DNA of 64,000 bases from Streptomyces sp. RB17 (GTDB lineage: Bacteria; Actinomycetota; Actinomycetes; Streptomycetales; Streptomycetaceae), in the NCBI RefSeq assembly GCF_009604455.1, contig NZ_WEGL01000002.1, positions 310,001-374,000 of the forward strand. The letters are read 5' to 3'. Positions 18,399 through 26,530 of this stretch are shown piece after piece. The notes under the pieces were generated by a model, which saw only the letters and a program-made list of their open reading frames with translations, searched no databases and was not told the origin of the DNA. The translations under genes were made by a program, and so were the position numbers. Within the stretch, counting starts at the first letter, position 1. Each line of letters opens with the position of its first letter.

Positions 18399-21300
18399 CC
18401 GTCACCGGGGACGGCCCGCTGCCCGCACGGACGTACGACGTCGCGATCGTCGGTGCCGGGGTCGTCGGCTGCGCCATCGCCCGGGAACTCGCCCGCCATC
18501 CCCGCCTGGACGTGGCGCTGGTCGAGGCCCAGGACGATGTCGGGCAGGGCACGTCCAAGGCCAACACGGCCATCCTGCACACCGGTTTCGACGCGGCCCC
18601 CGGCACCCTGGAGGCCCGGCTGGTCCGCGAGGGCCACGACCGGCTCGGTGCCTACGCGGCCGGCTCCGGCATCCCCGTCGAACGCGTCGGCGCCCTGCTG
18701 GTCGCCTGGGACGAGGAGCAGCTCGCCGCCCTGCCCCGGCTCGCCGAAAAGGCGGGACGCAACGGCTACCACGAGACGAGCCTGCTCGGACCTGACGAGC
18801 TCTACGCCCTGGAGCCCCACCTCGGCCCCGGAGCGCTCGGCGCGCTGCACGTGCCCGGCGAGAGCATCATCTGCCCCTGGACGACGACCCTGGCCTACGC
18901 CACCCAGGCGGTCCGCGCCGGAGTGGACCTGCACCTGAACGCGGCGGTCCAGCAGGCGAGTCACGCACCGGACGGCCACCGACTGACCACCCCCCGCGGC
19001 ACCGTGCACGCCCGCCACCTGGTCAACGCGGCCGGCCTGCACGCCGACACCCTCGACCGGCTGCTCGGCCACGAGGACTTCACCGTCACCCCACGCCGCG
19101 GCCAGCTCCTGGTGTACGACAAGTTCGCCCGCCCGCTCGTGCGGCACATCCTGCTGCCGGTCCCGACCGCGCTCGGCAAGGGCGTCCTGGTCGCGCCGAC
19201 CGTCTACGGCAACGTGCTGCTCGGCCCCACCGCCGAGGACCTGGACGACAAGCGGGCCACCGGTTCCACCGCCGACGGCCTGGCCGGCCTCCGGGCCATG
19301 GGCCGCCGCGTCCTGCCCGCCCTCCTGGACGAGGAGGTCACCGCCGTCTACGCCGGGCTGCGCGCGGCCACCGGGCAGGAGGACTACCGCATCGCCGCCC
19401 ACCCCGGGCAGGCGTACGTCACCGTCGGCGGCATCCGCTCCACCGGCCTGACCGCGTCGATGGCCATCGCCGCCCATGTCACCCGGCTGCTGGCCGACAG
19501 CGGTCTCGACCTCGGCCCGGTGCGCGAGCCGGAGCCGGTGACCATGCCCAACCTCGGCGAGGCCTTCCGGCGCCCCTACCAGCGGCCCGAACTCGTCGCC
19601 GCCGACTCCGAGTACGGCACCCTCGTGTGCCACTGCGAGCGCGTCTCCCGAGGCGAGATCCGGGACGCCCTCGCGAGTACGATCCCGCCCCGCACCCTGG
19701 AGGGCCTGCGCCGCCGCACCCGGGCTCGCGCGGGCCGCTGCCAGGGGTTCTCCTGCGGGGCGACCGTGCGGGAGCTGCTCGAACGGGGCTTCCCCGAGGC
19801 CGAGTCGGCGACAGGCCGGCCGACGGGCGGGGAGGCGGTGCGGCAGCCGGTGGGCGGGGAGGCGGTGCGGCGAGAAGGGTTCAGCGGGGAGCGGGTGCGA
19901 TCGGAGTCGTCCGCTGGGGAGGCGGTGGGGCTGGAGGGGTCTGGCGGGGAGGCGGTGCGGCGAGAGGGGTCGGGCGGGGAGCGGGTGCGATCGGGGCCGT
20001 TCGCTGGGGAGGCGGTGGGGCGGGAGGGGTCCGGCGGGGAGGCTGTGGCGCGGAAGGCGTCCGGCGGGGAGCGGGTGCGATCGGAGTCGTCCGCTGGGGA
20101 GGCGGTGGGGCTGGAGGGGTCTGGCGGGGAGGCGGTGCGGCGAGAGGGGTCCGGCGGGGAGCGGGTGCGATCGGAGTCGTCCGCCGGGGAGGCGGTGGGG
20201 CGGGAGGGGTCCGGCGGGGAGGCGACGCGGCGGGGAGGTGGTGCGCCGGGAGCGGTCAGCAGGGGAAACGGTGCGACCGGAGTCGTCCGACGGGGAAGTG
20301 GTGTGGCGCCGGGGGCGGTTCGGGAGGAGGTGGCCATGACGCACGTACGTCGGGTCGACGTCCTCCTCGTCGGCGCCGGCCCCGCCGGGCTCACGGCCGC
20401 CGCACGGCTGGCCGCAGCCGGAGTGGGGCGCGTGGAGGTTCTGGAGCGGGAGGCCGAGGCCGGCGGAGTCCCACGGCACTGCGCACACGGCGGCTTCGGC
20501 ACGTGGACGCGTCCGCTGACCGGCCCCGCGTACGCCCACCTGCTGACAGAGGCCGCGGTGCGGGCGGGCGCGGTGATCCGGACCGGGGTGACGGTCCTGG
20601 ACTGGCGGCCCGCGGGGTCACCGACGACGGCGGACGGCGGGCACGCGGCGGCGGCGAGCGCGGCCGGGGGCGGCACGGGAGCCGGTGCCGTGCTCAGCGC
20701 CGTCGGTCCCGGCGGGGCCGAGATCATCGAGGCGCGGGCCGTTGTTCTGGCCACCGGTGCGCGCGAACGGCCGCGCACCGCCCGGCTGGTGCCCGGCACC
20801 CGCCCGGCCGGTGTCTACACCGCCGGCGAACTCCAGCAGGCGGTCCACCTGTTCGGGCAGCGCATCGGCACCCGTGCGGTCGTGGTCGGCGCCGAGGACG
20901 TCTCGTACGCGGCGGCCGCCACCGTGCGCGCGGCCGGCGCCGAGGTCGTCGCCCTGGTCACGGAACACCCGCGGGCCCAGACCGGCCGGGCCCGTGCCCG
21001 GTCGACCCGGCTGCGCGACCGCGTTCCGCTGCTGACGCGCACCACGGTCGCCGAACTCCTCGGCCACGGCCGCCTGTCCGGAGTCCGCGTCCGCCGGCGC
21101 GACGGCCGAACCGCCGTACTGGCCTGTGACACCGTCGTGTTCACCGGCGACTTCGTCCCCGACCACGAGCTCGCCCGCCGCGGCGCCCTCGTCCTGGACC
21201 CCGGCACCCGCGGCCCCGCCGTCGACGGCGCCCTGCACACCTCGCGCCCCGGGGTGTTCGCCGCCGGGAACGTCCTGCACGCCGTCGAGCGCGCCGGCAC

Positions 21301-21637
21301 GGCGGCCGCCGAGGGCGCCCTGGTGGCCGGTGCCGCCCTCGGCTTCCTGGCGGGCGCCCCCTGGCCGGAGCCGGGAGTCCCGCTCGCCGTCGACGCTCCG
21401 CTGCGCTGGATCGCCCCGAACCGCGTCGCCCCCGTCGACCCGCCCGCCCGTTACCTCCTGCGCACCAGCGCCCCGCTGACCCGCCCGGTCCTCCAGGTCC
21501 ACCAGGACGGCCGCCTCCTGCACCGGGAGCGGCCCTGCCTCGGGACCGCGCTGCCGAACCGCACCCTGACCCTCACCGCACGCTGGACCGGACAGGTCGA
21601 CCCGAAGGGCGGCGAGGTGGTGGTGAGCGTCGGCTGA
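18395..21637 (+). CDS. GlpA-like FAD dehydrogenase + BFD domain, fused by a repeat linker to a second FAD oxidoreductase
   Basis: An uninterrupted 1080-codon frame. Residues 1-400 are a GlpA/DAO-type FAD dehydrogenase (DVAIVGAGVVGCAIARELAR near 10-29). Residues about 407-470 are a BFD-like [2Fe-2S] domain (CHCERVSRGEI and GRCQGFSCGATV). Residues about 478-615 are a tandem-repeat linker, and residues 648-1080 a second FAD oxidoreductase (VDVLLVGAGPAGLTAAARLA). The system resembles anaerobic GlpABC or multi-subunit amine/hydroxyproline dehydrogenases, in which these parts are usually separate chains. A strong internal start (GGGAGGAGG then ATG 20336) could also yield the second part alone. Confidence 0.8.
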   Translation: MTVTGDGPLPARTYDVAIVGAGVVGCAIARELARHPRLDVALVEAQDDVGQGTSKANTAILHTGFDAAPGTLEARLVREGHDRLGAYAAGSGIPVERVGALLVAWDEEQLAALPRLAEKAGRNGYHETSLLGPDELYALEPHLGPGALGALHVPGESIICPWTTTLAYATQAVRAGVDLHLNAAVQQASHAPDGHRLTTPRGTVHARHLVNAAGLHADTLDRLLGHEDFTVTPRRGQLLVYDKFARPLVRHILLPVPTALGKGVLVAPTVYGNVLLGPTAEDLDDKRATGSTADGLAGLRAMGRRVLPALLDEEVTAVYAGLRAATGQEDYRIAAHPGQAYVTVGGIRSTGLTASMAIAAHVTRLLADSGLDLGPVREPEPVTMPNLGEAFRRPYQRPELVAADSEYGTLVCHCERVSRGEIRDALASTIPPRTLEGLRRRTRARAGRCQGFSCGATVRELLERGFPEAESATGRPTGGEAVRQPVGGEAVRREGFSGERVRSESSAGEAVGLEGSGGEAVRREGSGGERVRSGPFAGEAVGREGSGGEAVARKASGGERVRSESSAGEAVGLEGSGGEAVRREGSGGERVRSESSAGEAVGREGSGGEATRRGGGAPGAVSRGNGATGVVRRGSGVAPGAVREEVAMTHVRRVDVLLVGAGPAGLTAAARLAAAGVGRVEVLEREAEAGGVPRHCAHGGFGTWTRPLTGPAYAHLLTEAAVRAGAVIRTGVTVLDWRPAGSPTTADGGHAAAASAAGGGTGAGAVLSAVGPGGAEIIEARAVVLATGARERPRTARLVPGTRPAGVYTAGELQQAVHLFGQRIGTRAVVVGAEDVSYAAAATVRAAGAEVVALVTEHPRAQTGRARARSTRLRDRVPLLTRTTVAELLGHGRLSGVRVRRRDGRTAVLACDTVVFTGDFVPDHELARRGALVLDPGTRGPAVDGALHTSRPGVFAAGNVLHAVERAGTAAAEGALVAGAALGFLAGAPWPEPGVPLAVDAPLRWIAPNRVAPVDPPARYLLRTSAPLTRPVLQVHQDGRLLHRERPCLGTALPNRTLTLTARWTGQVDPKGGEVVVSVG
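19826..20235 (+). repeat. 90-bp in-frame tandem array (four copies)
   Basis: The marker gcgggtgcga recurs at 19891, 19981, 20071 and 20161, exactly 90 bp apart. Each 90-bp unit encodes 30 residues made of three 10-residue subunits of the type GGEAVRREGS, GGERVRSESS and AGEAVGLEGS. The array joins the BFD domain to the second FAD domain without a stop codon. Confidence 0.92.
20336..21637 (+). CDS. FAD-dependent oxidoreductase (possible separate product from internal start)
   Basis: ATG 20336 follows GGGAGGAGGTGGCC, one of the best ribosome sites in this region, and gives a 433-aa protein with an N-terminal FAD motif LLVGAGPAGLTAAARLAAAG, EREAEAGGVPRHCAHGGFG, a second nucleotide-binding fold (RIGTRAVVVGAEDVSYAAAA) and a C-terminal FAD-binding GVFAAGNVLHA. 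It belongs with the pyridine nucleotide-disulfide type that partners GlpA-like subunits. It is entered separately because it could be made alone or as the C-terminal half of the fusion. Confidence 0.75.
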   Translation: MTHVRRVDVLLVGAGPAGLTAAARLAAAGVGRVEVLEREAEAGGVPRHCAHGGFGTWTRPLTGPAYAHLLTEAAVRAGAVIRTGVTVLDWRPAGSPTTADGGHAAAASAAGGGTGAGAVLSAVGPGGAEIIEARAVVLATGARERPRTARLVPGTRPAGVYTAGELQQAVHLFGQRIGTRAVVVGAEDVSYAAAATVRAAGAEVVALVTEHPRAQTGRARARSTRLRDRVPLLTRTTVAELLGHGRLSGVRVRRRDGRTAVLACDTVVFTGDFVPDHELARRGALVLDPGTRGPAVDGALHTSRPGVFAAGNVLHAVERAGTAAAEGALVAGAALGFLAGAPWPEPGVPLAVDAPLRWIAPNRVAPVDPPARYLLRTSAPLTRPVLQVHQDGRLLHRERPCLGTALPNRTLTLTARWTGQVDPKGGEVVVSVG

Positions 21638-21650
21638 ACGGGCCCGGTTT

Positions 21651-22072
21651 CAGTGCCGCGAGGAGCCGCCGCAGACCGGTTCCCTGCGCGTCCTCTTCCA
21701 CGAGGGCGACCTGCGGGGCTACGCCGCGGCCTCACTCGTCCTGCTCGCCTACCGGTTCCCCGGCGAGGCCCTGGACGCGGTCACGGACGCCCTGACCGCC
21801 ACCTCGGGCCCGGCGTCCTTCCCGGTCGCCGGCGCCGCGCTGTGGCCGGCGTTCGGCGAGCGGGGCCGGCGGGGGCCGGCGTTCGGCGAGCGGGGCCGGC
21901 GGGGCCGACCTTGGGCGAGCTGGGCGAGCGGCAGCGGCGCCTGGTGCGGGTGCTCGCCGAACTCGACACCGAGACCTGGCAGTGGATGAACCTCTGGAGC
22001 ACCGTACGCGCCTTTGGCCTGCCCACACCGCGCAACCCTCTGCGCGTCTACGCCGGGCTGCCCGAGGAATGA
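21651..22072 (+). pseudogene. small unidentified gene with frame break
   Basis: One frame reads SLRVLFHEGDLRGYAAASLV then LLAYRFPGEALDAVTDAL up to about 21850. The continuation RRLVRVLAELDTETWQWMNL then WSTVRAFGLPTPRNPLRVYA to the stop at 22072 lies in another frame. The break sits in a GC run containing a 30-bp direct repeat (21845-21904). The first frame has no ATG or GTG after its upstream stop. It is either a decayed gene or a sequence error; family unknown. Confidence 0.5.
21845..21904. repeat. 30-bp tandem duplication
   Basis: gttcggcgagcggggccggc occurs at 21851 and 21881. The unit is a multiple of three, so the duplication itself does not cause the frame break seen in the host gene. 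Confidence 0.85.
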
Positions 22073-22083
22073 GGCGGGGCGGT

Positions 22084-22848
22084 TCACAGATCCGTGAACG
22101 ACCCGTGCCGCCCGGATCCGGAGGCGAACCGTGCGGCGCCCTCCGTGCTCTGCACCAGCACTCCTATTCCGTACCGGAGTTCGCCACGCAGCGCCGTCTC
22201 CTCGTCCAGCCCCTCCTGGCCGAGGACCGACGCGCGGTCGCTGCGCAGACAGGCCTGCGGGAAGCGGGCGATGTCCGCGGCCAGCGCCTCGGCCTCGGCG
22301 CGGGCCCGTCCTGTCGGCACCACGCGGTTGGCGAGCCCCATCTCATACGCCTCGCGGGCAGGTACCGGGCGGCCGGTGAGGATCATGTCCATGGCCCGGC
22401 CGGTGCCGATGAGCCGGGGCAGCCGTACCGTGCCGCCGTCGATCAGCGGCACGCCCCAGCGGCGGCAGAACACCCCGAACACGGCGTCCTCCTCCGCGAC
22501 CCGCAGATCGCACCACAGGGCCAGCTCCAGGCCGCCCGCCACCGCGTGCCCGGCGACGGCGGCGATCACCGGCTTCGACAGCCGCATCCGGGTCGGCCCC
22601 ATCGGGCCGTCACCGTCCTCGGCCACCCGGTTGCCGCGTTCCGTCCCGATCGCCTTCAGGTCCGCCCCGGCGCAGAACGTGCCGCCCTCACCCCACAGCA
22701 CCGCGACCCGGGCACGGTCGTCCGCCTCGAACTCCCGGAAGGCGTCGGCCAGCTCTGCGGCCGTGGGACCGTCCACCGCGTTACGGGCCTCCGGTCGGGA
22801 CAGGACGACCGTGGTGACGTACTCCGTGCGCTCCACGCGGACCGGCAT
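22084..22848 (-). CDS. enoyl-CoA hydratase/isomerase family protein
   Basis: A 254-aa crotonase-fold protein with ATG at 22848 after AGGAGG. Key parts are LSRPEARNAVDG near residue 22, the oxyanion-hole segment TFCAGADLKAIG (about 67-78), and AAVAGHAVAGGLELALWCDL (about 103-122). The expected acidic residue is present around AVFGVFCRRWGVPLIDGGTV. It would hydrate or isomerise acyl-CoA thioesters in beta-oxidation or a related route. It lies 39 bp after a membrane protein gene on the same strand; the functional link is unclear. Confidence 0.92.
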   Translation of the reverse strand: MPVRVERTEYVTTVVLSRPEARNAVDGPTAAELADAFREFEADDRARVAVLWGEGGTFCAGADLKAIGTERGNRVAEDGDGPMGPTRMRLSKPVIAAVAGHAVAGGLELALWCDLRVAEEDAVFGVFCRRWGVPLIDGGTVRLPRLIGTGRAMDMILTGRPVPAREAYEMGLANRVVPTGRARAEAEALAADIARFPQACLRSDRASVLGQEGLDEETALRGELRYGIGVLVQSTEGAARFASGSGRHGSFTDL

Positions 22849-22887
22849 GGGAAGCCTCCTTGTTCTGGTCGGGGAGGCCACTCTGCC

Positions 22888-23862
22888 TCAGATGACCTTG
22901 AACCGGACCAGCGCCCCCAGAGTCAGCGCCCCCGGCAGCAACGGCATCCACACGGTGATGATGCGGTAGGCGAGGACCACCGCCGTGGCCACCGCGGCCG
23001 GGCCGCCCACGGCGACCAGGGCCACGATCAGGGCCGCCTCGACCGAGCCGAGCCCGCCCGGGGTGGGCACCAGCGCCACCGCGACGGTCGCCGCGAGATA
23101 GGCGAGCACCATGTGCGCCACCGGCACCGGAAGCCGCAGTGCCTGGCCGACCGCCGCCAGACCGGCCGCCTGCAGGGCGGGGAAGGCCAGCGAGCCGCCC
23201 CACAGGGCCAGGGCGCGGGCCGGCCGGGTGTGCACCGACCGTGCCTCGCCGAGGGCGTCCCGGACGAACGCGTACACGCGGGTGCGCAGCGGTCGTACGA
23301 GGGCCACGACGGCCGCCGCCACGACCAGCAGGCCGGCCGCGCCCAGCAGCAGCGGCAGGGCCGAGCCGTCCGGCAGCAGCGGGCCGAGCCGAAGCGCGTC
23401 GGGGAAGGCGAGCAGCAGCACGGACAGCAGACCGAGCCGGCCCACGGACTCGGCCAGCAGATACAGGGCGAGCGCGGCCGAGGAGCGGGCCAGGGGCACC
23501 CCGCACACGGTCATGAATCGCAGGTTCACCGCGCCCGCACCCAGCCCGGTGGGCAGCAGATGGTTGGCCGAGGCCGCCGCGAACTGGGTGGCCAGCAGCC
23601 GCGCCTTCGGCAGCGGCTGCACCACCGCGCCCTGCCGGGTGAACGCGGCCGCCACCCAGGTCAGACAGGTGGCCCCGGCCGCCGCGAGCAGCCACGGCCA
23701 GGACGCGGTGCGCAGCTGGCCGAAGCCCGCGGCGAGCAGGGAGCGGTTCCGTACGGCGACGACGGCCACGAGCGCGAGCGGCACCAGGCACAGCACCTGG
23801 CGGACGGGGACGCGACGGGGGAGTCGTCCCCGGGGCGGTGGGGGAAGCGGGACGGCAGTCAC
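22888..23862 (-). CDS. lysylphosphatidylglycerol-synthase-TM/UPF0104-like membrane protein
   Basis: A 324-aa protein from GTG 23862. It has about eight hydrophobic helices and the UPF0104 (YbhN/AglD) features: QFAAASANHLLPTGLGAGAV near residue 85 and the C-terminal ALVPTPGGLGSVEAALIVAL. Members are flippase-like membrane parts related to the transmembrane half of MprF; no aminoacyl-transferase half is present. The start is uncertain because no strong ribosome site is visible. It diverges from the ABC exporter gene. Confidence 0.85.
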   Translation of the reverse strand: MTAVPLPPPPRGRLPRRVPVRQVLCLVPLALVAVVAVRNRSLLAAGFGQLRTASWPWLLAAAGATCLTWVAAAFTRQGAVVQPLPKARLLATQFAAASANHLLPTGLGAGAVNLRFMTVCGVPLARSSAALALYLLAESVGRLGLLSVLLLAFPDALRLGPLLPDGSALPLLLGAAGLLVVAAAVVALVRPLRTRVYAFVRDALGEARSVHTRPARALALWGGSLAFPALQAAGLAAVGQALRLPVPVAHMVLAYLAATVAVALVPTPGGLGSVEAALIVALVAVGGPAAVATAVVLAYRIITVWMPLLPGALTLGALVRFKVI

Positions 23863-23914
23863 ATCCGCAGAGGTTCTCCGGGCCGTGCCAACGGCGGGTG
23901 AAAAGGCGGGAACA

Positions 23915-23945
23915 TTGACCTCAACGAAGCTCGAGGTTCTACGTT
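23915..23945 (+). promoter_or_regulatory. MerR-type promoter of the ABC exporter
   Basis: TTGACC (23915-23920) and TACGTT (23940-23945) are separated by 19 bp, the lengthened spacing typical of MerR-activated promoters. A dyad ACCTC (23918-23922) / GAGGT (23933-23937) is centred in the spacer. Transcription would begin at about 23952, so the ATG at 23953 would be at or next to the mRNA 5' end, which implies a leaderless message. Confidence 0.7.
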
Positions 23946-23952
23946 CTCTTCC

Positions 23953-25875
23953 ATGAGCATGGAGACCACCGCATGGATGCAGCTGCATAGTGTCATGAAC
24001 GCGCAGGACGAGCGCCGGCCGTTCGCCCGCGCCACGCTGCGCCGTATCGCTACCTTCGCCCGCCCGCACCGCGCGGGCATCGTCCGGTTCGTGGTGCTCG
24101 GGGTGGTGACCGCGCTGCTCGCCGTGGCGACCCCCGTGCTCGCCGGCCGCGTCGTCGACGCGATCGTGGCGGGGCACGACTCCGGCACGGTGGTCAGGCT
24201 CTCCCTGCTCATCGCGCTCGTGGCCCTCGCGGAGGCGGGGCTCGGCATCCTCGGCCGGCGCCTGTCGGCGACGCTCGGGGAGGGACTCATCCTCGACCTC
24301 AGAACGGCTGTGTTCGATCATGTGCTGCGCATGCCCGTGGCGTTCTTCACACGGACTCGTACGGGAGCGCTCGTCAGCCGTCTCAACAACGACGTGATCG
24401 GCGCCCAGCGGGCGTTCGCCAACACCCTGTCGGGCGTGGTCAGCAATCTGGTCACCCTGCTGCTCACCCTCGCGGTGATGCTCACCCTGTCCTGGCAGAT
24501 CACCCTGCTCGCGCTGGTGCTGCTGCCGCTGTTCGTGCTGCCGGCCCGCCGCATGGGCACCCGGATGGCCCGCATGCAACGGGAGGCGGCGGCGCTGAAC
24601 GCGGCCATGGGCACCCGGATGACCGAACGCTTCTCCGCTCCCGGCGCCACCCTGGTCAAGCTGTTCGGCCGCCCCGAGGAGGAGTCGGCGGAGTTCGCGG
24701 CCCGCGCCGCCCGGGTCCGCGACATCGGCGTCCGCACGGCCACGGCCCAGTCCGTCTTCATCACCTCCCTCACCCTGGTCTCCGCCCTCGCGCTGGCCCT
24801 CGTCTACGGCCTCGGCGGCTGGTTCGCTCTGCACGGCACCCTGCAGGCCGGCGCGGTCGTCTCCCTCGCCCTGCTGCTGACCCGCCTGTACGCCCCGCTG
24901 ACCGCGCTCGCCGGAGCCCGGGTGGAGGTGATGAGCGCGCTCGTCAGCTTCGAGCGGGTCTTCGAGGTGCTGGACCTGAAGCCCCTGATCGTGGAGAAGC
25001 CGGACGCGCGTGAGGTCCCCGATGGCCCCGTCGCCGTCGAGTTCGAGAACGTCCGCTTCTCCTACCCCTCCGCCGACCAGGTCTCCCTCGCCTCCCTGGA
25101 GGAGGTCGCCGCCCTGGACACCCGCGGCGGCTCCGAGGTCCTGCACGGCGTCTCCTTCCGCGCCGAACCCGGCCAGACCGTGGCCCTCGTCGGCTCCTCG
25201 GGCGCCGGCAAGTCCACCATCGCCCAGCTGCTGCCGCGCCTGTACGACGTCGACGCGGGCGCCGTCCGCATCGGCGGGGTCGACGTCCGCGACCTGACCG
25301 CCGCCTCGCTGCGCGGCACGCTCGGCATGGTCACCCAGGACGGCCACCTCTTCCACGACACCGTCCGCGCCAACCTGCTGCTGGCCCGCCCGGACGCCCC
25401 GGCCGAGGACCTCTGGGACGCCCTCGGCCGCGCCCGCCTGGCCGACGTCGTACGGTCCCTGCCCGACGGTCTGGACACGGTGGTCGGCGAGCGCGGCTAC
25501 CGGCTCTCCGGCGGCGAACGCCAGCGCATGACCATCGCCCGGCTGCTGCTGGCCCGCCAGCGCGTGGTCATCCTGGACGAGGCCACCGCCCACCTGGACA
25601 ACACCTCCGAGGCGGCCGTCCAGGAGGCCCTCACCGAGGCCCTGGAGGGCCGTACGGCCGTGGTGATCGCCCACCGGCTGTCCACGGTCAGGGCGGCCGA
25701 CCAGATCCTGGTCGTGGAGGCGGGGCGGATCGTGGAACGGGGCACGCACGAGGAGCTGTTGGCGGAGGACGGCCGGTATGCCGAGCTGTATCGGACGCAG
25801 TTCGCCCAGCGGGGCGCTGCCGCGGCGGAAGCGGTGGGAGAGCCGGCCGAGCCTGCCGGGGTGCCGTCGTCCTGA
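23953..25875 (+). CDS. ABC exporter with fused membrane and ATPase domains
   Basis: A 640-aa half-transporter: residues 40-320 hold six transmembrane helices (type I exporter fold), residues 355-610 the ATPase. Walker A is GSSGAGKS (414-421), the signature is LSGGERQR, Walker B is VVILDEATAHLD, and the switch histidine is in VVIAHRL. It would work as a homodimer exporting a drug, lipid or peptide. The MerR-type promoter suggests induction by its substrate. No MerR gene is adjacent in the window. There is no clear ribosome site, consistent with a leaderless start. Confidence 0.93.
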   Translation: MSMETTAWMQLHSVMNAQDERRPFARATLRRIATFARPHRAGIVRFVVLGVVTALLAVATPVLAGRVVDAIVAGHDSGTVVRLSLLIALVALAEAGLGILGRRLSATLGEGLILDLRTAVFDHVLRMPVAFFTRTRTGALVSRLNNDVIGAQRAFANTLSGVVSNLVTLLLTLAVMLTLSWQITLLALVLLPLFVLPARRMGTRMARMQREAAALNAAMGTRMTERFSAPGATLVKLFGRPEEESAEFAARAARVRDIGVRTATAQSVFITSLTLVSALALALVYGLGGWFALHGTLQAGAVVSLALLLTRLYAPLTALAGARVEVMSALVSFERVFEVLDLKPLIVEKPDAREVPDGPVAVEFENVRFSYPSADQVSLASLEEVAALDTRGGSEVLHGVSFRAEPGQTVALVGSSGAGKSTIAQLLPRLYDVDAGAVRIGGVDVRDLTAASLRGTLGMVTQDGHLFHDTVRANLLLARPDAPAEDLWDALGRARLADVVRSLPDGLDTVVGERGYRLSGGERQRMTIARLLLARQRVVILDEATAHLDNTSEAAVQEALTEALEGRTAVVIAHRLSTVRAADQILVVEAGRIVERGTHEELLAEDGRYAELYRTQFAQRGAAAAEAVGEPAEPAGVPSS

Positions 25876-25884
25876 GGAGGCCCA

Positions 25885-26530
25885 CGCGGAAGCTCGTGGT
25901 GGGCTGCGGGTCGTCGCTCGCCGGGGCTCGTTGTGGGTGTTCGTCGGCCGCTTGTTCACACCGGCCCGCGCCGCTTCCGGGCGTGCTGGGCCGGGCGGGG
26001 CGGCTCCCCGAGCGGTCATGGCGCCCCCTCCTTGCGTAGAGCCACGAGCCGGTACAGCGGATCCGGGCAGGGTCTGTCCTGCTCCGGCAGGGCTGCGAGG
26101 TGCTGGCACGCCGCCCTGGCGGAAGCTCGCCGTGGGCTCGTTGCGGGTGCCCGCGGGCCGTTTGTTCACGGCGGCCCGCGCCCCGTCCGGGCGTGCTGAG
26201 CCGGGCGGGGCGACTTCCCGAGCGGTCATGGCGCCCTCTCCCTGCGTAGAGCCACGAGCCGGTACAGCGGATCCGGGCGGGGTCTGTCCTGCTCCGGCAG
26301 GGCCGTGAGGTGCTGGCACGCCGCCCGCGTGGAAGCTCGTGGTGGGTTGCGGGTCGTCGCTCGCCGGGGGCTCGTTGTGGGAGTTCGTCGGCCGCTTGTT
26401 CACGGCGGCCCGCGCCGCTTCCGGGCGTGCTGGGCCGGGCGGGGCGGCTCCCCGAGCGGTCATGGCGCCCCCTTCTTGCGCAGGGTTACGAGCCGGTACA
26501 GCGGATCCGGGCGGGGTCTGTCCTGCTCCG
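25885..26530. repeat. tandem duplication of the methyltransferase 3' end
   Basis: About three copies of a 209-234 bp unit. The marker gagcggtcatggcgcc places its cat at 26018, 26227 and 26461; the last one is the true 3' end of the methyltransferase gene. Each copy carries the last roughly 20 codons of that gene (minus strand) plus about 150 bp of flanking DNA with tgttcac-cgg-cccgcgcc. The array fills the 584-bp gap (25876-26459). No independent gene is supported in it. Confidence 0.88.

Noticed and set aside
19826..20235. Collagen- or antifreeze-like structural domain
   Set aside because: The 10-residue units lack GXY or TXT patterns; they look like a disordered linker made by repeat expansion.
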